Assembly: GCA_945947575.1 (NCBI GenBank)
Contig: CAMEYM010000009.1
Location: 39,892 to 103,891, forward strand
From: Rhizobium sp. Q54
GTDB taxonomy: Bacteria; Pseudomonadota; Alphaproteobacteria; UBA2966; CAIVPW01
Length of the DNA stretch: 64,000 bases
Reading direction: 5' to 3'
Positions 32,945 to 41,080 of this stretch are shown one piece after another. The notes beneath the pieces were generated by a model. That model was not told the origin of the DNA. It saw only the letters and a program-made list of their open reading frames with translations, and made no database searches. Position 1 is the stretch's first letter. Every line of letters begins with the position of its first letter. The translations under genes were made by a program, and so were the position numbers.

Positions 32945-33716
32945 TGCCGGCAACACCAACGTCGTTTTCGGTCTGTTCGAGGGCGACACCAAGCGCTGTC
33001 AATGGCGCGCCGCGACGCGTGCGGATCGCACCGCCGACGAGTACGCCGCGCTGCTCACCCAGTGGCTCACGCTCGAAGGCCTGACGCCTGCGTCGGTCAA
33101 GAACGTCGTCATCGCCTCGGTCGTGCCGCGCCTGTTGCGCGACCTGCGGCTCCTTTCGGAGAAGGTGTTCCACTGCAAGCCGATGGTGATCGGCGACGAG
33201 GGCATCGTCCTCGGCATCGAAGTGAAGTACCGCAAGGATGAGATCGGCTCCGACCGTTTGGCCGACGCCATCGCGGCGCACGTCGCCTACAAGGGCCCCC
33301 TGATCGTCATCGATTTCGGTACCGCGACGACCTTCAACGTCGTCGACGAGAACGGCAACTACTGCGGCGGCGCCATCGCGCCCGGCGTGAACTTGACCTT
33401 GGAGGCGCTGCACGCGGCAGCGGCCAAGCTTCCACGCATCACCATCGAGGAACCCAAGCGGACCATTGGCCTGGACACCGTTTCGGCCATGAACTCGGGC
33501 ATCTACTGGGGGTATATCGGCCTCATCGAAGGCCTGACCGACCGTATCAAGGCCGAGCTCGGGGGCGCGTCTAAGATCAAGGTCGTGGCGACAGGAGGCC
33601 TCGCGCCGCTCTTCGCCCATGGTACGAAGGTCGTCGACCACGTCGATCCCGACCTGACCCTGCGCGGCTTGGTCGAAATTTTCCGCCGCAACGCCCGCGC
33701 GGCATCAAAGGGCTGA
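32928..33716 (+). CDS. coaX: Type III pantothenate kinase
   Basis: First step of coenzyme A synthesis: phosphorylates pantothenate. The 262-residue ASKHA-fold protein shows the phosphate-binding LLAIDAGNTNVVFGLF at the N terminus, the pantothenate-binding ADRTADEYAALL and GSDRLADAIAA regions, the second phosphate motif VIDFGTATTFNVV and GGAIAPGVNL. The ATG lies inside birA with GGCGAGGGGG upstream. No coaA-type kinase is present in this window. The stop shares a base with the next start. Confidence 0.96.
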   Translation: MLLAIDAGNTNVVFGLFEGDTKRCQWRAATRADRTADEYAALLTQWLTLEGLTPASVKNVVIASVVPRLLRDLRLLSEKVFHCKPMVIGDEGIVLGIEVKYRKDEIGSDRLADAIAAHVAYKGPLIVIDFGTATTFNVVDENGNYCGGAIAPGVNLTLEALHAAAAKLPRITIEEPKRTIGLDTVSAMNSGIYWGYIGLIEGLTDRIKAELGGASKIKVVATGGLAPLFAHGTKVVDHVDPDLTLRGLVEIFRRNARAASKG

Positions 33717-35413
33717 TGACTCAGAACGAACTGCGTTTTGTCCCGCTCGGCGGTGTCGGCGAGTTCGGCGCCAACCTCGCGCTGTACGGCTACGGCGACA
33801 AATGGATCATGCTCGACTGCGGTCTGGCGTTCGCCGACGATTCGCAACCGGGCGTCGAGATCCTGGTGCCGGACCCGGCCTTCATCGCGGCCCAGCGCGA
33901 CAAGCTGCAGGCGATCGTCCTGACTCACGCCCACGAGGACCACCTCGGCGCGGTGCAGCACCTGTGGCCGCAGCTGCGCTGCCCGGTTTACGCGACGCCC
34001 TTTGCGGCCGCGATCCTGCGCAGCAAGCTGGAGGAGGGTGGCCTTACCGGACAAGTCCCGGTACGCGTCGTGCCAGTCGGCGGCAGCGCCACCATCGGCG
34101 ACTTCACCATCAGCTACATCGGCGTCACCCACTCGATCCTCGAGGCGCACTCCATCGCCATCCGCACACCAGCGGGCACGGTCGTGCATTCGGGCGACTG
34201 GAAGCTCGATCCGGAGCCCGGGGTCGGCAAGCTCACCGACGAAGCGGCGCTGCGCGCGCTCGGCGACTCCGGGGTGCTCGCCCTGATGGGCGACTCGACC
34301 AACGCCCTCTCCAACGGCCACTCGGGCTCCGAAGGCTCCCTGCGTGCACCCATACGCCAGCTCATCGCGGACGCGAAGGGCGCGGTCGCTGTCGGTCTGT
34401 TTGCGTCCAACGCCGCCCGCATCGAGACGATTTGCGAGGCGGCAGCCGCCAACGACCGCGTCGTCGTCATGGTGGGACGTTCGTTGTGGCGCACCGTCGC
34501 CGCGGCGCGCGAATGCGGGTACTTGCGCAACTTGCCAGCGCTCCTCGAAGAGGACGAATCCGAGCGGATTCCGCGCGAGCACCTGCTGTACATCGTCACT
34601 GGTTGCCAGGGCGAGCCACGCGCCGCGCTGAGCCGCATCGCGACAGGCGAGCACCGGAACATTCGCTTGGGTCGCGGCGACACCGTCATCTTCTCGTCCA
34701 AGGTCATTCCCGGCAACGAGCGGCCGATCGCGCGCATCGTCAACGCCCTGGTGCGCTCCGGCGCCAAGGTCGTGACAGAGCGCGACGCAAAGGTTCACGT
34801 GTCGGGCCATCCCAACCGCGATGAACTCAAGCAGATGATCGCCTGGCTACGCCCCAAGGTCGTGGTGCCGGTACACGGCGCCCACCAGATGCTGGAGGGC
34901 CACGCCGAACTCGCCCGCAGCCAGGGCATCGACGCGATGGTCATCAGCAATGGCGATATGCTCCGCTTCACCGCGGCGGGCGCGGAGGTCGTCGATCGCA
35001 TCGACACCGGGCGCCTCGCGGTGAGCGGTAGCGGTCCGATTCCGCTCGACGCCATCGCGATCCAGGCGCGCCGGCGCATGATGTACAACGGCGCGGCCAC
35101 CGTCATCCTGGTGCTCGACGCGCAGGGAGAGCCAGCCGCGCCGGCACGCTTGTTGTTGCGCGGGATCGACTTGCCCGAAGGCGCCGAGGACAAGATCCGC
35201 CGCGTCGCCGAAGAGCGCGTGCGCGACGTTCCGCGCGCGCGCCGCCGTGTCGATCCGGAGATCGATCTCGCGGTGCGCCAGGCGCTGCGGGGCGAGCTGC
35301 GCGCGCATACGAACCAGCGCCCGGCGATCGACGTCGAGATCGTGCGGGTCGGGAGCGACGCGCGCGTCGCGGCGGAGCCGCGCGTCGGCGCGCGCCGCGG
35401 AGGAGGGGACTGA
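33716..35413 (+). CDS. rnj: Ribonuclease J family metallo-beta-lactamase nuclease
   Basis: A 565-residue nuclease of the RNase J / beta-CASP group, expected to act as a 5'-to-3' exonuclease and endonuclease on RNA. Metal ligands lie in LTHAHEDHLGAVQ, the GVTHSI loop and HSGDWKLDPEP. The beta-CASP part carries MGDSTNAL and VHVSGHPNRDELKQMI, with VVPVHGAHQMLEGHAELA as the family's C-terminal active-site signature. The last 100 residues form the RNase J C-terminal domain. Alphaproteobacteria usually have this gene after coaX. It starts on the last base of coaX and ends on the first base of the DUF1467 gene. Confidence 0.93.
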   Translation: MTQNELRFVPLGGVGEFGANLALYGYGDKWIMLDCGLAFADDSQPGVEILVPDPAFIAAQRDKLQAIVLTHAHEDHLGAVQHLWPQLRCPVYATPFAAAILRSKLEEGGLTGQVPVRVVPVGGSATIGDFTISYIGVTHSILEAHSIAIRTPAGTVVHSGDWKLDPEPGVGKLTDEAALRALGDSGVLALMGDSTNALSNGHSGSEGSLRAPIRQLIADAKGAVAVGLFASNAARIETICEAAAANDRVVVMVGRSLWRTVAAARECGYLRNLPALLEEDESERIPREHLLYIVTGCQGEPRAALSRIATGEHRNIRLGRGDTVIFSSKVIPGNERPIARIVNALVRSGAKVVTERDAKVHVSGHPNRDELKQMIAWLRPKVVVPVHGAHQMLEGHAELARSQGIDAMVISNGDMLRFTAAGAEVVDRIDTGRLAVSGSGPIPLDAIAIQARRRMMYNGAATVILVLDAQGEPAAPARLLLRGIDLPEGAEDKIRRVAEERVRDVPRARRRVDPEIDLAVRQALRGELRAHTNQRPAIDVEIVRVGSDARVAAEPRVGARRGGGD

Positions 35414-35646
35414 TGCCCTGGGTCAGCTATCTCGCCATCTACTTTGTGGTGTGGTTCATCGTCCTGTTCGTGACGCTGCCGTTCGGCGTCAAGCGGGAGG
35501 ACAATCCCGAGCCTGGTCACGACGCCGGGGCGCCGCAGTTCGCCTACATGTGGTACAAGGCCGGCGCCGCGACCATTCTGGCGGCGATCGTCTCGACCCT
35601 ACTGTGGGCCTCGTTCCGCTATGGGTGGATCGACTTCCGTTCGTAG
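35413..35646 (+). CDS. DUF1467 family small membrane protein
   Basis: A 77-residue inner-membrane protein with two hydrophobic helices (about residues 5-25 and 50-70) and the family loop LPFGVKREDNPEPGHDAGAP between them. DUF1467 proteins are common in alphaproteobacteria at exactly this place, between rnj and proS; their function is unknown. The start is ATG sharing a base with the rnj stop. The downstream secreted protein gene overlaps its last 26 bases in another frame. Confidence 0.88.
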   Translation: MPWVSYLAIYFVVWFIVLFVTLPFGVKREDNPEPGHDAGAPQFAYMWYKAGAATILAAIVSTLLWASFRYGWIDFRS

Positions 35647-36085
35647 CTACGCCCGTGCCGCCGCCCTCGTCGTGCTGACGCACGCGGGTTTGGCGGCTGC
35701 CCAGGGCGATCCGGTCGCTACCTGCCGCAGCATTCTTGCCGCGGCGGATCGCGTAACACCCCAGCCGGGCGCTCGCGCAGCCGCCGGCGCAGACTATGTT
35801 CCAGGCGTCGATGTGCGGGGCAATCCGGTCGCTCCCGCCGACCTTGCAACTGCGCCGCGCTTCACGCTGCCCGAGGAGTTGGTGCTGCCGGTAACTCCGG
35901 ACGTGTTCACGTTCCTCGGCCGGGCACCGGCGCGCGGCCTGGAGCAATTACGCGTCAACGTCGGCGAACTGCGCATCCGCCTGAGCGACGGCCGGGCTAC
36001 CTTCAACGGGCAACCCCTCGGGCCGACCGCCGACGCGGACCTTGTCGCGGCCTGCCGTCAGTTGCTCGCGAATAGCCCGCGCTAG
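35621..36085 (+). CDS. Hypothetical exported protein
   Basis: A 154-residue protein with a probable signal peptide (SYARAAALVVLTHAGLAAAQG, split here as SYARAAALVV and LTHAGLAAAQG), which would leave a periplasmic domain of about 125 residues. The mature part has two cysteines near its ends (TCRSILAAAD and AACRQLL) that could form a disulphide, and the segments YVPGVDVRGNPVAPADL and LRIRLSDGRATFNGQPLG. This pattern recurs in alphaproteobacterial hypothetical proteins, from memory and not verified. No function is assigned. The start overlaps the DUF1467 gene by 26 bases, and its TAG shares CTAG with the proS stop. Confidence 0.65.
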   Translation: MGGSTSVRSYARAAALVVLTHAGLAAAQGDPVATCRSILAAADRVTPQPGARAAAGADYVPGVDVRGNPVAPADLATAPRFTLPEELVLPVTPDVFTFLGRAPARGLEQLRVNVGELRIRLSDGRATFNGQPLGPTADADLVAACRQLLANSPR

Positions 36086-37623
36086 TACGCGCGCGAGATC
36101 AGCACTTCCTCGACACCGGGCGCACCGGTGAACACGCAGGGGCCGCGCGACGCGGCCTGATGCATCGGTGCATTGCGGATGGTGAGCTGCTGCTCCTTGA
36201 GTTGCGCCGTCACCTTTTCCAGCGCGTCGCCGGTAGGCTTCGACCACGGGGCCAAAACCCAACCCTTGAACACGCCCTCCTCATCGCGGCCGAAGTAGGC
36301 CGTGATGTCCTTCCACGTCTTCAGGTCGTTGCGGATGTTGGAGCGCATGCGCGTCTGCGCCTCGGTGAACAGCGTCCGCTGAATATTCACCAGTAGCTCG
36401 CCGATCTTGCTGACGAACGGCTCCGCGTCCTCGCCGTGCATCGTCACTTTGCCGCCGGGTTCGCCCGCGTACATCTTGTCGCGGCGCAGGTAGGTGACGC
36501 GGTTCGCCGCTGCGTCACGGCTGCCGATCTCGAGGATGACGGGAGCGCCGCGGCGCACCCAATCCCAGCGCTTATCGACGGCACGGCCGGCCTTCTTGTC
36601 TACGAAGGCGCGCACGGGCGCATCGCCCGCCGTTTCCTGATTCAAGGAGCGCGCAAGATCCTCGGCGAATGACAAGGCATCCGCGTCATCGGGACGGTCG
36701 CGCAGCACCGGCAAGATCACCACCTGATGCGGCGCGATGGCGGGCGGCAGGCGCAGCCCGTCATCGTCACCGTGGGTCATGATGACGCCACCGATCAGGC
36801 GCGTGGACACGCCCCAGCTGGTGGTGTGGCAGAACGCCGTGTCACCGGTCGCCGTCTGGTACTTGATGTTCTGCGCCTGGGCGAAGTGCGTGCCGAGGTA
36901 GTGCGAGGTGCCAGCCTGCAACGCCTTGCCGTCCTGCATCATCGCCTCGATCGAGTACGTGTTGTCGGCGCCGGGGAACCGCTCGTTCTCCGACTTCTCG
37001 CCGGCGATCACCGGCATCGCCAGTACGTCCTCGGCGAAGGTCCGGTAGACCTCGAGCATCTGGCGCGTCTCGCGCATCGCGTCGTCGTGGTCGGCGTGCG
37101 CCGTGTGTCCTTCCTGCCAAAGGAACTCGGTCGTGCGCAGGAACAGGCGCGGCCGCATCTCCCAGCGCACCACGTTGGCCCACTGGTTCACCAGGAGGGG
37201 CAGGTCGCGATAGCTCTGGATCCAGCGGCTGAATGCGTCGCCGATGATGGTCTCGGATGTCGGACGGACGATTAGCGGCTCTTCGAGCTTGGCGTCGGGA
37301 TCGGGCTGCAGCTTGCCGTCGATGTTCTTCAGTCGATGGTGGGTGACGACCGCCATCTCCTTGGCGAATCCCTCGACGTGCTCCGCCTCCTTGGCGATGA
37401 AGCTCATCGGGATGAACAAGGGGAAGTAGCAGTTCTGGTGGCCGGTCGCCTTGAAACGGGCATCGAGCTGCAGCTGGATGCGTTCCCAGATGCCCCAGCC
37501 CCACGGCTTGATGACCATGCACCCGCGCACCGGCGAGGTCTCGGCGAGGTCGGCGAGCTTCACCACGGCCTGGTACCAGTCCGCGAAATTCTCGCGTCGC
37601 GTGATGGGAAGCGCGTTGGGCAT
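36082..37623 (-). CDS. proS: Prolyl-tRNA synthetase, archaeal/eukaryotic type
   Basis: Charges tRNA-Pro. From the ATG at 37623 (GAGGAAAG upstream) it has 513 residues of the archaeal/eukaryotic-like class: MVIKPWGWGIWERIQ, TGHQNCYFPLFIPMSF, the class II motif 2 RTTEFLWQEGHTAHA (about 162-176), ALQAGTSHYLG and motif 3 IMTHGDDDGL. It lacks the editing insertion of bacterial-type ProRS. The C-terminal domain ends in the typical aromatic ISRAY, but the four zinc-binding cysteines seen in many relatives are absent; only one cysteine remains near the end. It occupies the usual alphaproteobacterial proS site, yet points opposite to its neighbours. A longer open frame to 39075 is spurious. Confidence 0.93.
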   Translation of the reverse strand: MPNALPITRRENFADWYQAVVKLADLAETSPVRGCMVIKPWGWGIWERIQLQLDARFKATGHQNCYFPLFIPMSFIAKEAEHVEGFAKEMAVVTHHRLKNIDGKLQPDPDAKLEEPLIVRPTSETIIGDAFSRWIQSYRDLPLLVNQWANVVRWEMRPRLFLRTTEFLWQEGHTAHADHDDAMRETRQMLEVYRTFAEDVLAMPVIAGEKSENERFPGADNTYSIEAMMQDGKALQAGTSHYLGTHFAQAQNIKYQTATGDTAFCHTTSWGVSTRLIGGVIMTHGDDDGLRLPPAIAPHQVVILPVLRDRPDDADALSFAEDLARSLNQETAGDAPVRAFVDKKAGRAVDKRWDWVRRGAPVILEIGSRDAAANRVTYLRRDKMYAGEPGGKVTMHGEDAEPFVSKIGELLVNIQRTLFTEAQTRMRSNIRNDLKTWKDITAYFGRDEEGVFKGWVLAPWSKPTGDALEKVTAQLKEQQLTIRNAPMHQAASRGPCVFTGAPGVEEVLISRAY

Positions 37624-37761
37624 GGTTTCTTTCCTCGTGGTCACCGCTTGGTCCATGGGCCGGGTCCGCCGACCCGATGGCGGTCCGCCACGGCCGCGTA
37701 TACGTTGGGCCCCGGTTGGCTCCCCGGCGCCGGTCGGGTGGGTATATAGGCGAGGCGAAGG

Positions 37762-39003
37762 ATGTTCAACGCGCTGGAATGGGGCATAGCCGGCCGCTAT
37801 TTGCGGGCCCGGCGCGAAGGCTTCATCTCGGTGATTGCCTGGCTGTCGCTGATCGGTATCGCCCTTGGCGTAGCCACCCTCATCATCGTCATGTCGGTGA
37901 TGAATGGGTTCCGCGCTGAGCTCGTCGAGCGCATCCTCGGCATCGGCGGGCACGTCATCGTCCGCGCGGCCACGGGCTCCATCCCGAATTTCGATGAGGA
38001 GATCGCGCGAATCCGCGCGATCCCCGGCGTTGTCTACGCGCTCCCCGTCGTCGAAGGCCAGGTCATGGTGATGTCGACCAACGGCACCGCCGGCGGCGCG
38101 CTGGTGCGCGGCGTGCGCGAAGCCGACCTGCGCCAGATGCCCCTGGTGGGCGGCGGCATTGTTGCAGGAACTCTCGATGCCTTCGGCGCGGGGGACTCGG
38201 TCGTGCTGGGCGATCGTTTGGCGCGCAACCTCGGCGTGCGCGTCGGCGACACGATCACCTTCGTCGCGCCGGAGATGACGCCGACGCCGATGGGCAACGT
38301 GCCCCGCATGAAGGGGTACAAGATCGCCGCCACATTCGACATCGGCATGTACGAGTACGACTCGGCGCTGGCTTTCCTGTCGCTTGACGCGGCGCAGACG
38401 TTCTTCCGGATGCCGGAACGCGTCACGGCGATCGAGACGATGATCACCGACCCGGAGCAGCCCGACGCCGTGCGCCTTGGCATCATGCGCGCCGCGCCCA
38501 GCCTGCGGGTATTCGATTGGCGCGACTCGAACACGCAGTTCTTCAATGCTCTGGAGGTCGAGCGGAACGTGATGTTCCTCATCCTCACTCTGATCATCCT
38601 GGTCGCCGCGCTGAACGTGATCTCGGGGCTCATCATGCTGGTCAAGGAGAAGCGCGGCGCCATCGCCATCATGCGCACCATGGGGGCATCGCGCGGCATG
38701 ATCATGCGCGTGTTCTTCCTCGCGGGTGCGTCGGTCGGCGTGATCGGCACCTTGGCCGGGTTCATTCTCGGCCTGACCTTCGCGCTCAACATCGAGACGT
38801 TGCGGCAGTGGATCGAGGGCCTCACCGGCGCGCAGCTCTTTGCCGCGGAGATCTACTTCCTCTCGACGCTGCCAGCGAAGGTCGATCCGTCCGAGGTCTT
38901 CGTGGTGACCGGGATGGCGCTGGTGCTTTCGTTCTTCGCCACGCTCTATCCGTCCTGGCGCGCGGCGCGCACCGATCCGGTGGAAGTACTGCGCAGTGAG
39001 TGA
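37762..39003 (+). CDS. lolC: Lipoprotein-releasing ABC transporter permease LolC/LolE type
   Basis: Inner-membrane permease that, with LolD, extracts outer-membrane lipoproteins and hands them to LolA. The 413-residue protein has an N-terminal membrane helix (SLIGIALGVATLIIVMSVMNGF), a periplasmic domain of about 220 residues, and three C-terminal helices in the FtsX-like domain (MFLILTLIILVAALNVIS, then GMIMRVFFLAGASVGVIG). Alphaproteobacteria usually encode one permease that works as a homodimer, consistent with a single gene here. The start is ATG with GAAGGATG close by. Its stop overlaps the lolD GTG. Confidence 0.94.
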   Translation: MFNALEWGIAGRYLRARREGFISVIAWLSLIGIALGVATLIIVMSVMNGFRAELVERILGIGGHVIVRAATGSIPNFDEEIARIRAIPGVVYALPVVEGQVMVMSTNGTAGGALVRGVREADLRQMPLVGGGIVAGTLDAFGAGDSVVLGDRLARNLGVRVGDTITFVAPEMTPTPMGNVPRMKGYKIAATFDIGMYEYDSALAFLSLDAAQTFFRMPERVTAIETMITDPEQPDAVRLGIMRAAPSLRVFDWRDSNTQFFNALEVERNVMFLILTLIILVAALNVISGLIMLVKEKRGAIAIMRTMGASRGMIMRVFFLAGASVGVIGTLAGFILGLTFALNIETLRQWIEGLTGAQLFAAEIYFLSTLPAKVDPSEVFVVTGMALVLSFFATLYPSWRAARTDPVEVLRSE

Positions 39004-39718
39004 GGCGGCATCTCTGCCTGGACGCCTGGGGTCCGACCCGGCGACCGCTGCGCTCACCCTCGAGCGGGTCAACAAGGCTTACCGCGAGGGCCCCGCGCGC
39101 CTGGAGATCCTGAAGGACGTCTCGCTGAGCGTGCAGCCAGGCGAGATTGTTGCTCTGGTTGGTCCGTCCGGCTCCGGCAAGACGACCCTTCTGCAGATCG
39201 CGGGCCTTCTCGACCGTGCCGACACGGGCGCGGTGTGGATCGCCGGCAAGCAGTGCACCAACATGAATGACGCCGAGCGGACCCGCACGCGCCGCGATCG
39301 CGTCGGCTTCATCTATCAGTTTCACTATCTGTTGCCCGAGTTCTCGGCGATCGAGAACGTGGCGCTGCCGCAGCGGATTGCCGGCAAAGCGAAGGACGTC
39401 TCGGAGGGGCACGCTGCGGATTTGTTGGGTGTGCTCGGCCTGGCAGCGCGCCTGCAGCATCGCCCCGGCGAGCTATCGGGTGGCGAGCGCCAGCGCGTCG
39501 CGATTGCGCGTGCGGTGGCCAACGGCGCCTCGCTGCTCCTCGGGGATGAGCCCACCGGGAACCTTGATCACCGCACCTCCGAGCAGGTTTTTGCGGCGAT
39601 GCTGAACCTGGTGCGGGCGCAGCGGGTGGCCGCGCTGATCGCGACCCACAACCTCGAGCTCGCGGCGCGCATGGACCGCGTGTTGACCATCCAGGACGGG
39701 GCCCTGGTCGAGCAGTAG
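38996..39718 (+). CDS. lolD: Lipoprotein-releasing ABC transporter ATPase
   Basis: Cytoplasmic ATPase of the LolCD complex, 240 residues. Walker A GPSGSGKT (56-63), signature LSGGERQRVAI (160-170), Walker B LLLGDEP (180-186) and the H-loop ATHNLELA are complete. The first 20 residues are a variable extension. The GTG start overlaps the lolC end by eight bases. In relatives dnaE follows directly; here a frameshifted orphan gene lies between. Confidence 0.95.
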   Translation: MSEAASLPGRLGSDPATAALTLERVNKAYREGPARLEILKDVSLSVQPGEIVALVGPSGSGKTTLLQIAGLLDRADTGAVWIAGKQCTNMNDAERTRTRRDRVGFIYQFHYLLPEFSAIENVALPQRIAGKAKDVSEGHAADLLGVLGLAARLQHRPGELSGGERQRVAIARAVANGASLLLGDEPTGNLDHRTSEQVFAAMLNLVRAQRVAALIATHNLELAARMDRVLTIQDGALVEQ

Positions 39719-39729
39719 GTGACGGCAGG

Positions 39730-39738
39730 TGCTATGAT
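39730..39738 (+). promoter_or_regulatory. Possible extended -10 promoter of the orphan gene
   Basis: TGCTATGAT fits an extended -10 element (TGnTATGAT). It lies 12 bases past the lolD stop and about 28 bases before the next ATG, which also has its own strong GAGGGGG ribosome site. No good -35 is visible 17 bases upstream. If real, the orphan gene has its own promoter. Confidence 0.35.
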
Positions 39739-39765
39739 CGCGGCAACCAAGCGAGGGGGACGTCA

Positions 39766-40910
39766 ATGGTGCAGGCAATAGGCGACTTAGGAGTCGGGGC
39801 TGCCGGCGACCTCGTTGTCGGACTGATTGTCGCGACGCTAGCTGGCTTCGTTGGTTATGCGCTTCAATCCTATCGTCGCAGGGCACGTCCGCTAGTCATC
39901 AACCTCGGATTCGAGTTGATTCGGGATCGTGGGCACAAGACCGTCACATTGCCTGCGGACTTGGCGGGCAATAACCGCCCTTCCTACATGCCAACGTTTC
40001 GCGAGGTGCAAACGGACCTAGCGGAGGTGAGCCAAGGCATCGCAACCGCACGTCAGGTTGTTGATGGTGCGCCCTCGTTGCTGGAGGCGATCGATAGTTC
40101 GTTGGCACAGTTGGCGCGTGCCGGAAGTGACACAGAAATCCTCGCGGCGATAGCGCCGCCAATGTCGCGCGGCCTCTTTGATGACATTCTGACGACGGCG
40201 TGCCTGAGGGGCCGAGTGCAGTTGGCAGGTCCGAGCAAGGTGGACGCAGCCTCGATAAAGGTTCACGCCTACGAGGTCACCGACGGCAACGGGTGCTACC
40301 ACATTGGCCTTCCAGAGCACTCGATCAAGTTTGGCGATGGCGTTACGAAGTATCCAACAATTCGTGAGCGCGTAATTCCATTCGTGAATGCGGTCCAATG
40401 CGCTGATAGGGGAGCGCTAGTCGAGTCCTTTGAGGCGGCGCGGAAGCTCGTTCAGGCGGAGCTAGGCCTCGCGCACGCGCGGCTGCCCCATCTGCTGCAG
40501 CTGCGCGATGCACATTCGCGATGGTTGTGCGCGATCTACGTCGCCAATCATGGGCAGAGCGCGATGTTTGTCCACCCGGTCCTCGCCTGGAGGTTTCCAA
40601 CGGGTGGTTTGCAAAGCCGCACCGCGAGAACTGCTACTTGGTGGTGTCGGAGAAAGAACCGGAAGGCCAGCGTCATCGCGACGTCGTCGAGGGCATTCTC
40701 ATTCCGCCAAGCGGCGAGCGGCGGATCTACTGCATGACATCGAAGGTGCAGCGCGAGATGGATGCCGGTGGGGAGGTCATGGGCCGGTTCCGGGACGGCC
40801 GCAGTTCGGCGCGTGTTGTGCTCATGATCACAGGGGGAACTCTGTCGCGGCGCCGTACCATTCGCGGCCCTTGGAGTACGTTTGTAGACACCGCTGGCTT
40901 GTTGGAGTAG
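39766..40910 (+). pseudogene. Unknown membrane-anchored protein, interrupted by one frameshift
   Basis: The first frame (39766-40737) begins with a GAGGGGG ribosome site and codes for one hydrophobic segment (about residues 15-35: GDLVVGLIVATLAGFVGYAL) followed by a basic RRRAR stretch and a soluble domain. Near 40575 the protein-like reading shifts by one base to the frame ending at 40910: HGQSAMFVHP continues as GPRLEVSNGWF, HRENCYLVVSEK and ILIPPSGERRIYCMTSK. One additional C in the CACCCGG at 40573-40579 would restore a single protein of about 381 residues. No family was recognised. Base composition is lower in GC than its neighbours (34/60 at 40081-40140). It may be a true pseudogene or a sequencing error; it looks acquired. 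Confidence 0.6.
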
Positions 40911-41080
40911 CGAACCGGTGAACGCACCACCGCGCACGGGCGGTCGAGCTCAGGTCGTGCCTAACAAGCGGTTCTGTACCGCGGTGCCACGAAATAAAGT
41001 GGCTATCCCCTGATCCGCCCACAACTTGTGGGGCTTGTTCTGGAAAAGTTCCCTCGCTGCCCTAGATGGGGCGTGGAATC
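40911..41080 (+). other. Gap between orphan gene and dnaE
   Basis: These 170 bases should contain the dnaE promoter, since the orphan gene separates dnaE from lolD. An attC-like heptamer GCCTAAC occurs at 40959-40965 but has no partner. No promoter or terminator could be assigned with confidence. Confidence 0.3.

Noticed and set aside
37624..39075. In-frame extension of proS on the minus strand to 39075
   Set aside because: It covers lolC in antisense, has no similarity to synthetases, and the ATG at 37623 has a good ribosome site.
40570..40582. Programmed -1 frameshift in the orphan gene
   Set aside because: No X-XXY-YYZ slippery heptamer is present at the change of frame and no clear stimulatory hairpin was recognised; a simple missing C explains it better.
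40959..40965. GCCTAAC heptamer followed by AAGCG, resembling one end of an integron attC site
   Set aside because: No GTTRRRY partner or internal paired boxes were found within about 140 bases, and the neighbouring gene is not preceded by another attC.
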